64,000 nt of DNA from CBDAPE01 sp965198325. Lineage in GTDB: Bacteria > Pseudomonadota > Alphaproteobacteria > UBA828 > JAPUJA01. Every line of letters begins with the position of its first letter. The stretch's first letter is position 1. The stretch spans positions 124,001 through 188,000 of the forward strand of contig CBDAPE010000017.1 in NCBI GenBank assembly GCA_965198325.1. The letters are read 5' to 3'. Below the pieces are notes generated by a model. It ran no database searches, was not told the origin of the DNA, and was given only the letters and a program-made list of their open reading frames with translations. This document shows positions 8,397 through 16,909 of the stretch, piece by piece. The translations under genes were made by a program, and so were the position numbers.

Positions 8397-9337
8397 GCGC
8401 ATTGAACACGGGCAATTGGATTCAGCGTCTTGCGCAGGGTCTGAGCCGATCTTCGACAAAATTGGGAAGCGGGCTGACGGCGATCTTCCGCGCCGGCAAG
8501 GTCGACGATTCGACCCTCCAAGAGCTGGAAGAGCTACTGATCACGGCCGATCTCGGGGTGGCGACGGCGGCTGTGCTTACCGGCGCGCTGAGGGACCGGC
8601 TGTCTGGCCGTGGCGCCGCCATCGACGAGATCGAAGGCGTGCTCGCCAATGAAATCACAACAATTCTTGAACCTGTCGCACTTCCGCTTGAACTGGACAC
8701 GGCTGAAAGACCCTTCGTCATCCTCGTCGCGGGTGTCAACGGGACGGGTAAGACGACGACGATCGGCAAGCTTGCCGCCCGATTCAGGGAGGATGGGAAG
8801 TCAGTGCTGCTGGTGGCGGGCGATACCTTTCGCGCCGCCGCCGTCGAGCAACTTCGCGTCTGGGGCATGCGGGCGGATTGCCCAGTGCTGGCTCGTGACG
8901 AAACCGGAGCGGATCCGGCAGGCCTCGCCTACGATGCGATTGAAAAGGCCCGTGCCGAGGCTATCGACGTCGTGATGGTCGACACGGCCGGGCGGTTGCA
9001 GAACAAATCCGCACTGATGGATGAGCTTCGTAAAATCGTCCGGGTCATGCGCAAGATCGAACCTGCCGCACCCCACGCGTCGCTGCTCGTCCTCGATGCC
9101 TCGACAGGCCAGAATGCACACAGTCAGGTCGAGGCCTTTCAGGACGCAATCGAACTCACCGGCATAGTGTTGACAAAGCTGGACGGCTCGGCCCGGGGCG
9201 GGGTCGTCGTCGCGCTCGCAACTCGATTCGGCTTGCCAATTCACGCGGTCGGCGTCGGAGAGAGCATCGATGATCTTCGTCCGTTTGAGGCCCGAAGCTT
9301 TGCCCGGGCACTGCTCGGTCTGGAGGCAGGTGGCTGA
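8393..9337 (+). CDS. ftsY: Signal recognition particle receptor FtsY
   Basis: A 314-residue SRP receptor GTPase (NG domain), which receives Ffh-ribosome complexes at the membrane. Motifs seen: GVNGTGKTTTIGKLA (P-loop, about residues 118-132), DTFRAAAVEQL, DTAGRLQNKSALMDEL and TKLDGSARGG. The acidic A domain of enterobacterial FtsY is absent, as is common in alphaproteobacteria. The start is GTG, overlapping the mtaB TGA as GTGA. Confidence 0.96.
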   Translation: MSALNTGNWIQRLAQGLSRSSTKLGSGLTAIFRAGKVDDSTLQELEELLITADLGVATAAVLTGALRDRLSGRGAAIDEIEGVLANEITTILEPVALPLELDTAERPFVILVAGVNGTGKTTTIGKLAARFREDGKSVLLVAGDTFRAAAVEQLRVWGMRADCPVLARDETGADPAGLAYDAIEKARAEAIDVVMVDTAGRLQNKSALMDELRKIVRVMRKIEPAAPHASLLVLDASTGQNAHSQVEAFQDAIELTGIVLTKLDGSARGGVVVALATRFGLPIHAVGVGESIDDLRPFEARSFARALLGLEAGG

Positions 9338-9346
9338 GGTGGCGGT

Positions 9347-9907
9347 CTAAAGCCCGCTGCCAGGCCTGAAATCGCCTCGGTCACCATCCGGGTTGGTGAA
9401 GGGAGCGAAGACGGTCTGATCGCCGATCGCTTGAAAGTGGTCCAGCGCCCAGCGCACCGAAGGAAAGGCCAGCTCGCCCCAGGGGATCTCGTCCCAGCGG
9501 AACAACCCCACCTCGAGACTTTCGGGACCGACGGCGATGTCTGGCGACTCGAGCCGCGCCTTGTGGATCAATTGAACCTGACTAATCCGGGGAATGCTAT
9601 AAACCGCGAGCAGGGCATCGATTGTTATGGCGGCGCAGGCTTCTTCCCAGGCTTCGCGTGCCGCGCCGTCCGCGCAGGTTTCCTTGAGTTCCAGGTAACC
9701 GGCGGGGATCGTCCAGAAACCCCTTTGCGGGTCGATTGCGCGCCGGCACAGCAGAATGGTGTCGTCCCAGCTGCAGACCGCGCCAACAACGATTTTAGGA
9801 TTGGCATAGTTGACGAAGCCGCACTCATCGCAGACGAGTCGCGGGCGATTATCGCCCTCGGGCGTGCGCCAGACGATCGGGCCGCCGCTTTCGGGGTAGT
9901 TGGGCAT
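9347..9907 (-). CDS. NUDIX hydrolase with N-terminal zinc-ribbon-like segment
   Basis: A 186-residue NUDIX protein from the ATG at MPNYPESG; the frame extends six codons to an upstream TTG that is less likely. The NUDIX box is at GYLELKETCADGAAREAWEE, matching G-x5-E-x7-RE-x2-EE. Ahead of it is CDECGFVNYANPKIVVGAVC, the CxxC segment found in many ADP-ribose/NADH-type pyrophosphatases. It probably cleaves a nucleoside-diphosphate-linked metabolite, but the substrate cannot be read from sequence. It converges on ftsY with a 9-base gap. Confidence 0.85.
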   Translation of the reverse strand: MPNYPESGGPIVWRTPEGDNRPRLVCDECGFVNYANPKIVVGAVCSWDDTILLCRRAIDPQRGFWTIPAGYLELKETCADGAAREAWEEACAAITIDALLAVYSIPRISQVQLIHKARLESPDIAVGPESLEVGLFRWDEIPWGELAFPSVRWALDHFQAIGDQTVFAPFTNPDGDRGDFRPGSGL

Positions 9908-10092
9908 GAAAGCCAATATGGGCAATCCAGCAAATTAGGTCCAGAAATACGGCGCAAAGTTACCGAATTTTAACGCGCCCGAGACGACCCTCTTCGTAAC
10001 GGCGTACTGCCACGAGGCGGTACGATTGAGGGGAACATGTTTCAAGTGATCCGACGCCTTTGCGTTCGCCATCCCAATTATGGTGAGTCGCG

Positions 10093-12576
10093 GTGATTGA
10101 CGCGGCGGGAAAATCAATGCGGGCGGAAAATGGGTCCGTTCCTCCGATGGCGACCGGGGAAGACGCCGAACCGATTCCCGCGACCGACTTCGAATCAATC
10201 ATTACGGCGCTCCCAGCCGTCGTCTGCGAATATCGCCACGGACCGGACGATTCCCTGGCTATCACATATGTCAGCCCCAACGTGCGAACGCTGTTGGGCT
10301 GTTCCGCCCACGAGATCCTCGGGGATCCCATGACCCTGATTGCCCGGGCGCACCCGGAAGGACGCGAAGAGCTACTTCACGCCCTGACCCGCACAGCCGC
10401 CGAGGTCGATAGCTGGACGCTCGAATTTTGCACGATATCGGACGCCGATGTCGTAAAGCCGGTGCGAATCATGGCCCGCGCGAGTGGCGAATCGAACGGC
10501 GACACCTTGTGGCGTGCGCTCTTTCTCGATGGCACGGCCGGATGGCCGGATTGGGGCGGTCCTGCCGAGCCGGAAACGCCCGAGAGGTCGGACGCCGGAC
10601 AAGCGCGCCTGGAAAAGGAAGCGGACCTGGCAAAGGCTCGCTTCCTGGCCACGATCACGCATGAAATCCGCACCCCGCTAAACGGCGTGATCGGGATGAC
10701 TGGCCTGCTCTGCGAGACCGAACTTGATTCCGTACAGCGGAACTACGCGGAAATGGTGATGGATTCGGCTAAGGCGCTGGTCACCATCATCAACGATATC
10801 CTGGACTTTTCGAAGCTCGATGCTGATCGCCTGGAGCTGGAATGCATCGATTTCGATCTCACCCATCTGGTCGCCAATGTCTTCAATATTTTCGAGCTTA
10901 CGGCCGATGGTGGCGGAATTGATTTGATCCTCGATGTGGCAACCGAAACCCCGACACAATTGAAAGGCGACCCGGGCCGTATCCGCCAGGTTCTCGTTAA
11001 TCTCGTCGGCAACGCGGTCAAATTCACCAGTGAAGGTTCGGTATCGGTTTCGGTGATGCCGATTATGCGCGAAGGAGAAAGCCGGGTTCGCTTCGAGATC
11101 GTGGATACGGGAATCGGGATTCCCGAAATTGCGAAGAACGCGCTTTTTGACGAGTTCACCCAGGCAGACAGCTCGATTTCGAGGACATTCGGCGGAACGG
11201 GCCTCGGGCTCGCGATTTCACACAGGCTGGTCACCCTCATGGGCGGCGAGATCGGATTCGATAGCTGCGAAGGCGTCGGTAGCCGTTTCTGGTTCGAAAT
11301 TCCGATCCTCGAGCAAGACGTGTCGCCCGACAATGTGCGCTCCGATAGCGCAACAATTGCCGATTTGCGACTCCTGATCGTAGACCGAAGCGATGCCGAC
11401 GCTGAAATATTCCGCGATATCCTCGAGCTTCAGGGCGTCAGTGTCGATTTACGCCAAGACGGGGTGGGCGCGCTCGAGGCGTTTTGCCGGGCGGCACAGA
11501 CCGACAGGCCCTACGACATCGTTCTCATTGACAAACTGACCCCGGGGCTGGCCGGCGATGCCCTGGCCCGCCATCTGCATTCGCTGCCTGATTTCGGCTC
11601 GACCCGACTTATCCTGGCGGCGACTACGGGTATGCGAGGCGATGCTGCCAGGGCCAGCGATTACGGCTTCGATGCTTATTTGACCAAGCCGATCCGGCCG
11701 CAGACGCTGATCAACTGTCTGTTCGAACTGATGGGTCGGCAGGACGATCCCGACAGCAGCGGAAGTTCCCTGATTACGTCGCACAGTCTTCGAGAGATGG
11801 CCGGGCATAGCCGGCACGTTCTTCTGGCCGAGGACAATCGCGTTCAGCAGAAACTCGTAAGCCGCCTGCTGTCGCTGCGCGGCCACACAGTCGAAGTAGT
11901 CGACAACGGTCGTGCCGCGGTCTCTGCCGTCGCTGATCGCCCGTTCGATCTCGTTCTAATGGATGCCCGGATGCCTGGGCTTGACGGCGTTGCGGCGGTG
12001 CGCGAAATTCGCGCGCTCGCCGGCGACGAAAGCCAGATTCCGATTTGCGCTTTGACAGGAGCATCGCATCCTGAAGAGCTTAGCGGCTTGCGCGACGCCG
12101 GTGTAAACGCCGTGCTGAACAAGCCGTTCGACAATCAGAAGCTGATGGATCTGGTGGATAGTCTGGATGAAGCCGGGGACCTCGGTGATCGGAACACCGA
12201 GTTCGATCTCGAGACGGCCGTGATTGGTGAGCTTGCGAACACGATCGGCGACGACACCGTAAGGACCCTGGCGAATGATTTCCTCGACGAGGCGGATGAC
12301 CTGGTCGGGGCGTTTACGGTCCAGTGGACAGATCGGGCCATCGATGCGCTTGCGAAAGCAGCGCATGACATCAAGAACGGAGTCGGGAACTTCGGTCTGA
12401 CTTGCCTTCGCGGTCGGGCTAGCAGTCTCGAAAGCGCACTTGTCGAGGGCCGTCTGGCAGGCGTTGCGGCAAAGCTGGATGGCTTTGGCGATGTCCTTGC
12501 TGCCTCACGGCGAGCGCTCGACCGACATTTTGGATCGACACAAGATTACGCGATTATCCCCTTAACGCAACAGTAG
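10093..12576 (+). CDS. PAS hybrid sensor histidine kinase with two receiver domains and Hpt; 3' end altered by IS1595
   Basis: An 827-residue cytoplasmic hybrid kinase. Domains: PAS (about 33-150), HisKA with phospho-acceptor His190 (in ATITHEIRTPLNG), HATPase with N-box around 303-307 and DTGIGI at 338, receiver 1 (about 424-548, Asp480), receiver 2 (about 575-692, Asp624 in LMDARMPGLDG) and Hpt (about 705-818, His758 in AAHDIKNGVG). No membrane segment is seen. The GTG at 10093 is the most upstream possible start; an ATG at 10117 is an alternative. The last nine residues (YAIIPLTQQ) and the stop are encoded by the inverted repeat of the inserted IS; the pre-insertion gene would have ended GSTQD-stop. 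All catalytic residues remain, so function is probably kept. Confidence 0.9.
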   Translation: MIDAAGKSMRAENGSVPPMATGEDAEPIPATDFESIITALPAVVCEYRHGPDDSLAITYVSPNVRTLLGCSAHEILGDPMTLIARAHPEGREELLHALTRTAAEVDSWTLEFCTISDADVVKPVRIMARASGESNGDTLWRALFLDGTAGWPDWGGPAEPETPERSDAGQARLEKEADLAKARFLATITHEIRTPLNGVIGMTGLLCETELDSVQRNYAEMVMDSAKALVTIINDILDFSKLDADRLELECIDFDLTHLVANVFNIFELTADGGGIDLILDVATETPTQLKGDPGRIRQVLVNLVGNAVKFTSEGSVSVSVMPIMREGESRVRFEIVDTGIGIPEIAKNALFDEFTQADSSISRTFGGTGLGLAISHRLVTLMGGEIGFDSCEGVGSRFWFEIPILEQDVSPDNVRSDSATIADLRLLIVDRSDADAEIFRDILELQGVSVDLRQDGVGALEAFCRAAQTDRPYDIVLIDKLTPGLAGDALARHLHSLPDFGSTRLILAATTGMRGDAARASDYGFDAYLTKPIRPQTLINCLFELMGRQDDPDSSGSSLITSHSLREMAGHSRHVLLAEDNRVQQKLVSRLLSLRGHTVEVVDNGRAAVSAVADRPFDLVLMDARMPGLDGVAAVREIRALAGDESQIPICALTGASHPEELSGLRDAGVNAVLNKPFDNQKLMDLVDSLDEAGDLGDRNTEFDLETAVIGELANTIGDDTVRTLANDFLDEADDLVGAFTVQWTDRAIDALAKAAHDIKNGVGNFGLTCLRGRASSLESALVEGRLAGVAAKLDGFGDVLAASRRALDRHFGSTQDYAIIPLTQQ
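12541..12548. repeat. Target site duplication, left copy (CAAGATTA)
   Basis: The 8-bp direct repeat CAAGATTA flanks the IS1595-family element; the partner copy is at 14085-14092. An 8-bp duplication is what this IS family normally produces. Here it falls on the last codons of the hybrid kinase. Confidence 0.9.
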
Positions 12577-12688
12577 GGATCGGCATGATGGCCGGATGCA
12601 GATTGGTTTACTTCGTGCCGCGACCGGCGCGTGTCAGCTCTTTGGATGCTTCGGTTTCATCGAAATTCGATGGGGTGGAGCCGAAGTA

Positions 12689-13119
12689 ATGTTTGATGGG
12701 CAGCTAATCGATCCCTTCTTCATCGAGGCCGCAAGCGTCTTCCTGATCGCGTTTGGAACATTAGCTCTATTCGGCCTCTGTTGGAATTGGATATCGAAAT
12801 GGAAATGGGTGTCCAATCTCCTCGCCTCCAAACCCCAAGCGTTTGGGGATCTATATCAAGAAATTGTGGAGCGACGGGACGAAATAGCATCCATATTGGA
12901 TGAGAAACCAAGCCCAGGGAAGCGCTCATCTATATTGCGCGACTTGTAGAATTGGAGGAATGCCTTTCGAGCTTGGGCATAAAGACACCGCGACCAATAC
13001 CCATGATTGACAATTTGCAAGAAAATCGTCCGACCATTGTCGCGTGGAGTACGTTTCTAATGATGATGGCGCGGGACGCTCGAACTAACGACCTTGTGGC
13101 TGCGAAAAAACAGGAGTGA
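12689..13119 (+). pseudogene. IS1595 passenger: small membrane protein, frameshifted
   Basis: The first frame (12689-12949) starts at an ATG eight bases after GGAG and begins MFDGQLIDPFFIEA, with one hydrophobic helix (about residues 12-33) and then a charged region containing ERRDEIASI. A second frame, open from 12904 to 13119 and offset by -1, continues with REALIYIARLVELEECLSSLG and ends VAAKKQE. The two overlap at 12904-12949 and read naturally as one protein of about 143 residues interrupted by a one-base deletion. It is not recognised as any known family. It lies tail-to-tail with the transposase inside the element. Confidence 0.6.
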
Positions 13120-13168
13120 TGGATGTCTTCGATGACGCGATTTGACACCCTTCTCCGCGCCGTCCTAA

Positions 13169-14023
13169 CTAAAGGCTCGCCACCAGATCGCCGAAAATCC
13201 GTTCGGGCTGCTTCCGCCTGTTGTAGCGGTACTCAAACTCCTTCACGTACTTCTGAAGGTGCTTCTTCGAAACGTGAACGTGAGTCCCACGGATCGACAG
13301 CTTCAGGCGCGACCAAAACCCCTCAAGGCCGTTGACGTGGCAATCGCCGTCCACATATTCCCCGGCTCCATGGTTGACCGTCTCGTGTTCGAACCCGGCC
13401 TTGTCCAGTCCGTTATAGGACGCCAGCTCGTCGCTGTTGACCGTGCTGCCATGATCGACGTTCTCTTTGATGATCGGATGCAGCGTCTTTTTGCGAACGT
13501 CCGGAACAACCTTCGTCATTACATCGCCGTCGCGTTCCAACATCCCGAACACGACCGTCTTGCCGGGAGCCCCGCGTCCGCGCTTCCCGCCCGACCGCTT
13601 CCCGCCAACGTAGGTCTCATCGACCTCGACGATCCCGCCCAGCGGCGTCTCGCCGTCCGTATCGGCCATGTACTTGCGGATTTCGTGCGCCATGCGCCAT
13701 GCGGTCTTGTACGTCACGCCAAGCTCGCGTTGCAGTTCCATCGCGGCCACGCCGTGCCGGGAATTGGAGAACAAGTGCATCGCATAGAACCACTTGTGAA
13801 GCGGCGTGCGCGAGCGCTCCATTATCGTGCCCACGGTCGGATGCAACTGGTGTTTGCAGTGCTGGCACACATAGGCGCGCTCGCGTGTCATGCGATAGAA
13901 TTTGCCGTGCGTGCCGCACTTCGGGCAGTCCAGCTCCGTTCCGCCGTAGCGCTCTACCATGATACGCTTCAAGCACGCTTCGTCGTCTGGGAACTGCTGT
14001 TGAAATTCGTAGAACGTGGTCAT
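13169..14023 (-). CDS. IS1595-family (ISXO2-like) transposase
   Basis: A 284-residue transposase with an N-terminal zinc ribbon (CPKCGTHGKF ... CQHCKHQLHP, about residues 33-66), a helix-turn-helix region (ELGVTYKTAWRMAHEIR) and the DDE-type catalytic core: VEVDETYVGGK, VNSDELASY and HVNGLEGFWSRLK, with Asn in place of the last acidic residue pattern, as is usual in this family. The ATG has an AGGAGG ribosome-binding site five bases upstream. The frame is intact, so the element may still be active. Confidence 0.93.
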   Translation of the reverse strand: MTTFYEFQQQFPDDEACLKRIMVERYGGTELDCPKCGTHGKFYRMTRERAYVCQHCKHQLHPTVGTIMERSRTPLHKWFYAMHLFSNSRHGVAAMELQRELGVTYKTAWRMAHEIRKYMADTDGETPLGGIVEVDETYVGGKRSGGKRGRGAPGKTVVFGMLERDGDVMTKVVPDVRKKTLHPIIKENVDHGSTVNSDELASYNGLDKAGFEHETVNHGAGEYVDGDCHVNGLEGFWSRLKLSIRGTHVHVSKKHLQKYVKEFEYRYNRRKQPERIFGDLVASL

Positions 14024-14084
14024 GGCGACCTCCTATGTACTGAGAATAGGGATCGACTAGTGTTGCGTCAAGGGGATAATCGCG

Positions 14085-14092
14085 CAAGATTA
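14085..14092. repeat. Target site duplication, right copy (CAAGATTA)
   Basis: The partner of the copy at 12541-12548. Joining the two flanks and removing one copy restores CAA GAT TAA in the kinase frame, that is Gln-Asp-stop. Confidence 0.9.
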
Positions 14093-14174
14093 ACCCTCGG
14101 ATCTTCGTGTGGCCCTCGCATGGACCCGTTCGCGGCCTTTTCAGCCCGAGCCATTCGCGGCAGACTGTCGAACC

Positions 14175-14954
14175 ATGACCGTGACCTGCCCCGACGAATT
14201 CTTTGATTTCGCCCACCAGCTAGCGGATCGGACTGGCGACATTCTCCGGGAGAAATTTCGTACGCCGGTTGACGTCGCGAGCAAGCCTGACGCCAGTCCC
14301 GTAACCGAGGTCGATCAGGAGGCAGAGCGGGCCGTACGCGATATGGTGCGCGCACGCTACCCCGATCACGGTGTCATCGGAGAGGAGTTCGATGCCGACC
14401 GGCCCGACGCCGAGTTCGTCTGGGTCGTCGACCCTCTCGATGGCACGAAATGCTTCATTACGGGCAAACCGACCTTCGGCACACTCATTGGCCTACTCCA
14501 TGACGGTTATCCGGTGTTGGGCATGATTGATCATCCGATCCTGAATGAGCGCTGGATTGGATCTCGGGGCCGGGGCGCCCAGTGCAACGGCGCGCCGGCG
14601 CGCGTGCGTCGCTGCGCGGCGCTCGCCGACGCGGTGTTTTTCTGCACCGATCCGGATACCTTTCAGGGCAACGACGCAGCGGCCTTCGGCCGGGTTCGGG
14701 ATGCCGTTCGCATGCCAATGTATGGCGGCGACTGCTACTGCTATGGCCTGCTCGCAAGCGGTATGGTCGACTTGATCGTCGAGGTCGGCCTGGGGCAGGA
14801 CGACTATTTCCCAACGATTGCCCTCATCGAGGAGGCAGGCGGTGTCGTAACCGACTGGTCGGGCGCGCCATTCGATATGGACTCCGACGGTCGCATCGTC
14901 CTGGCGGGTGATCGGACCGTTCATCGGGAGGCTCTCGCATTGCTCGCCGGCTGA
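14175..14954 (+). CDS. hisN: Histidinol-phosphatase, inositol monophosphatase family
   Basis: A 259-residue Mg-dependent phosphatase of the IMPase fold, probably catalysing histidinol-phosphate dephosphorylation in histidine synthesis. Metal ligands are seen in GEEF (about residues 69-72), VDPLDGTKCFITG (about 86-98) and the later GGDCYCYGLLASG. The DPLDGTKCFITGKPTFGTLI block resembles HisN rather than SuhB or CysQ. The start MTVTCPDEFF gives normal length; the open frame begins 22 codons upstream in the IS-adjacent region. Inositol monophosphatase remains an alternative. Confidence 0.82.
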   Translation: MTVTCPDEFFDFAHQLADRTGDILREKFRTPVDVASKPDASPVTEVDQEAERAVRDMVRARYPDHGVIGEEFDADRPDAEFVWVVDPLDGTKCFITGKPTFGTLIGLLHDGYPVLGMIDHPILNERWIGSRGRGAQCNGAPARVRRCAALADAVFFCTDPDTFQGNDAAAFGRVRDAVRMPMYGGDCYCYGLLASGMVDLIVEVGLGQDDYFPTIALIEEAGGVVTDWSGAPFDMDSDGRIVLAGDRTVHREALALLAG

Positions 14955-15020
14955 TGCGCTCGCTGTGTCCCGGGAGCGCACATTCCGTTAGACTTCGAGC
15001 CACATGACCCAGAGGGAATA

Positions 15021-16856
15021 ATGGGATTTCGGAATTGTGCACTGGCAGCGGTTGCGGTCTGGCTGACTGCCACGTCTGGATTGGCGTGGGCCGATGGGGC
15101 GAACCACGGCCTCTCGCTGTTCGGCAGTCTGAAATACGGTCCCGACGCAACGCATTTCGACTACGTCGATCCGAGCGCTCCCAAAGGGGGCACGATGAAC
15201 CTGCCCTCCGAGGGAATCTTCGACTCGCTCAATCAATTTGTCTTGAAGGGAGTTCCCGCAAACGGTCTCGGCCTGCTTTTCGAAACCTTGCTCGAGCCGG
15301 CCCTGGACGAGCCTGACGCGGCCTACGGGTTGATCGCAGAAACCGTCGAGCTCGCACCAGACCGGACTTGGGTGATTTTCGACCTCCACCCGGAAGCCCG
15401 GTGGCATGATGGCAGCCCGATCACGGCGGATGATGTTGTGTTTTCCTTCGAAACTTTGGTGGCTGAGGGGCATCCCACTTACCGAATTATGTTCGCTGAC
15501 GTCGAGGGTGTCGAAAAGCTCGGGCCCCGGCGCGTTCGCTTCGCCCTCGCCAACCCGGAAAACCGCAAGCTCGCGCTCTCGCTGGGAACCGATCTCCCGA
15601 TTATCTGCAAGGCCTATTACGCCGAATTCGAGTTTAACCGGACCACGATGGAGCCGCCGCTGGGCAGCGGGCCCTATCGGATTGAGCGGGTCGACGCCGG
15701 GCGATCGATCGCATTTCGGCGTGATCCCGATTATTGGGGCGCCGATTTGATGGTCCGGACAGGCCGCCACAATTTTGACGTCTTGCAGTTCGACTATTTT
15801 CGCGACCGGACGATTATGGTCGAAGCGCTCAAGGCGCACGAATTCGATTTTCACGAGGAATTTACTTCGAAAACATGGGCGACCGCCTACAACATTCCGG
15901 AGGTCGACGACGGGCGGATGATTAAAGAAGTGCTGCCCGATAACACGCCGTCGGGCGTGCAGGCTTTCTTCATCAATACCCGACGCGAAAAATTTTCTGA
16001 CCGCCGGGTACGGGAGGCACTAGCGCTGGCTTTCGATTTCGAGTGGACGAACGCCAATATCTTCTACGGGCTCTATGATCGAATGAGCAGCTATTTCGAG
16101 AATTCGGACCTCGCGGCGCGAGAGATGCCGAGTGCGGAGGAGCTGGCGATTCTCGACCTCTATCGGGGGCAGATTCCCGAAGCCGTTTTCACGCGGGCCT
16201 TCGTACCGCCCACCACCGACGGTTCGGGCAACAACCGGGCGAACCTTCGTGCCGCGCTGGAGCTCTTCGAGGTGGCTGGCCTGGTGGTCGAGAACGGTCG
16301 TCTCCTCAACCAGCAGTCTGGCGAACAGTTGAGTGTAGAGTTTCTCTATTTCTTGCGCAGCTTCGAGCGGGTGATCGCGCCTTACGCCAAGAATTTGGAA
16401 AAGCTCGGGATCGCCGTGAACATGCGCTTCGTCGACGTGCCGCAATACCAGCAGCGAATCGAGGACTTCGATTTCGATCTGACAACCCAGCGTTTCGTCC
16501 AGTTTCTCTCACCAGGCGCCGAACTCGAAAGCTACTTCGGATCCTACTGGGCGGACCAGTCGGGGAGTCGGAATCTCGCCGGCATCCGCGATCCCGTCGT
16601 CGACGAGTTGATCGAGACAGTCCTCGCGGCGCCCGACCGGGACAGCATGATCGTGGCGACCCGGGCGCTCGATCGGGTGCTGCTCTGGGGCCATTACATG
16701 GTGCCCCAGTGGTATAAGGGGGAGCATCACCTGATCTATTGGAACAGTTTCGCTCGGCCCGAAATCAAGCCTCTCTACGATCTCGGGATCGACACCTGGT
16801 GGCACAATGTCGACGGCGGGGCGGCGTTGAATGCCGCCGGGAACGCGTTAGAGTAG
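15021..16856 (+). CDS. yejA: Peptide ABC transporter substrate-binding protein (YejA-like), copy 1
   Basis: A 611-residue periplasmic binding protein of the extracellular family 5 (oligopeptide) type. A Sec signal peptide covers residues 1-24 with cleavage after AWA. The conserved block DLHPEARWHDGSPITADDVVFSFETL is present in pieces (about residues 121-146). The C-terminal QWYKGEHHLIYWNSFARP is typical of YejA. It begins a five-gene operon with copy 2, two permeases and a double ATPase. The Yej system imports peptides, including microcin C in enterobacteria. Copies 1 and 2 align over their length, so this is a tandem duplication that has diverged. Confidence 0.88.
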   Translation: MGFRNCALAAVAVWLTATSGLAWADGANHGLSLFGSLKYGPDATHFDYVDPSAPKGGTMNLPSEGIFDSLNQFVLKGVPANGLGLLFETLLEPALDEPDAAYGLIAETVELAPDRTWVIFDLHPEARWHDGSPITADDVVFSFETLVAEGHPTYRIMFADVEGVEKLGPRRVRFALANPENRKLALSLGTDLPIICKAYYAEFEFNRTTMEPPLGSGPYRIERVDAGRSIAFRRDPDYWGADLMVRTGRHNFDVLQFDYFRDRTIMVEALKAHEFDFHEEFTSKTWATAYNIPEVDDGRMIKEVLPDNTPSGVQAFFINTRREKFSDRRVREALALAFDFEWTNANIFYGLYDRMSSYFENSDLAAREMPSAEELAILDLYRGQIPEAVFTRAFVPPTTDGSGNNRANLRAALELFEVAGLVVENGRLLNQQSGEQLSVEFLYFLRSFERVIAPYAKNLEKLGIAVNMRFVDVPQYQQRIEDFDFDLTTQRFVQFLSPGAELESYFGSYWADQSGSRNLAGIRDPVVDELIETVLAAPDRDSMIVATRALDRVLLWGHYMVPQWYKGEHHLIYWNSFARPEIKPLYDLGIDTWWHNVDGGAALNAAGNALE

Positions 16857-16909
16857 GGAGCGGCGCGGGGGCAACGGCCTCACGAATTTTGCGCGCCGAT
16901 TGAAGGGAC

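Larger units (their letters stand above)
12549..14084 (-). mobile_element. IS1595-family insertion sequence with passenger gene, 1,536 bp
   Basis: A complete element. The terminal inverted repeats are 12549-12577 and 14056-14084, 29 bp with only two or three mismatches, starting CGCGATTATCCCCTT at both ends. The flanking 8-bp duplications are identical, so the insertion is recent or well preserved. The transposase lies on the minus strand. About 590 bp of the element is not transposase and holds a small membrane-protein gene, now frameshifted. Passenger genes are known in some IS1595 members; the length here exceeds the roughly 0.7-1.1 kb of simple members. Confidence 0.92.
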
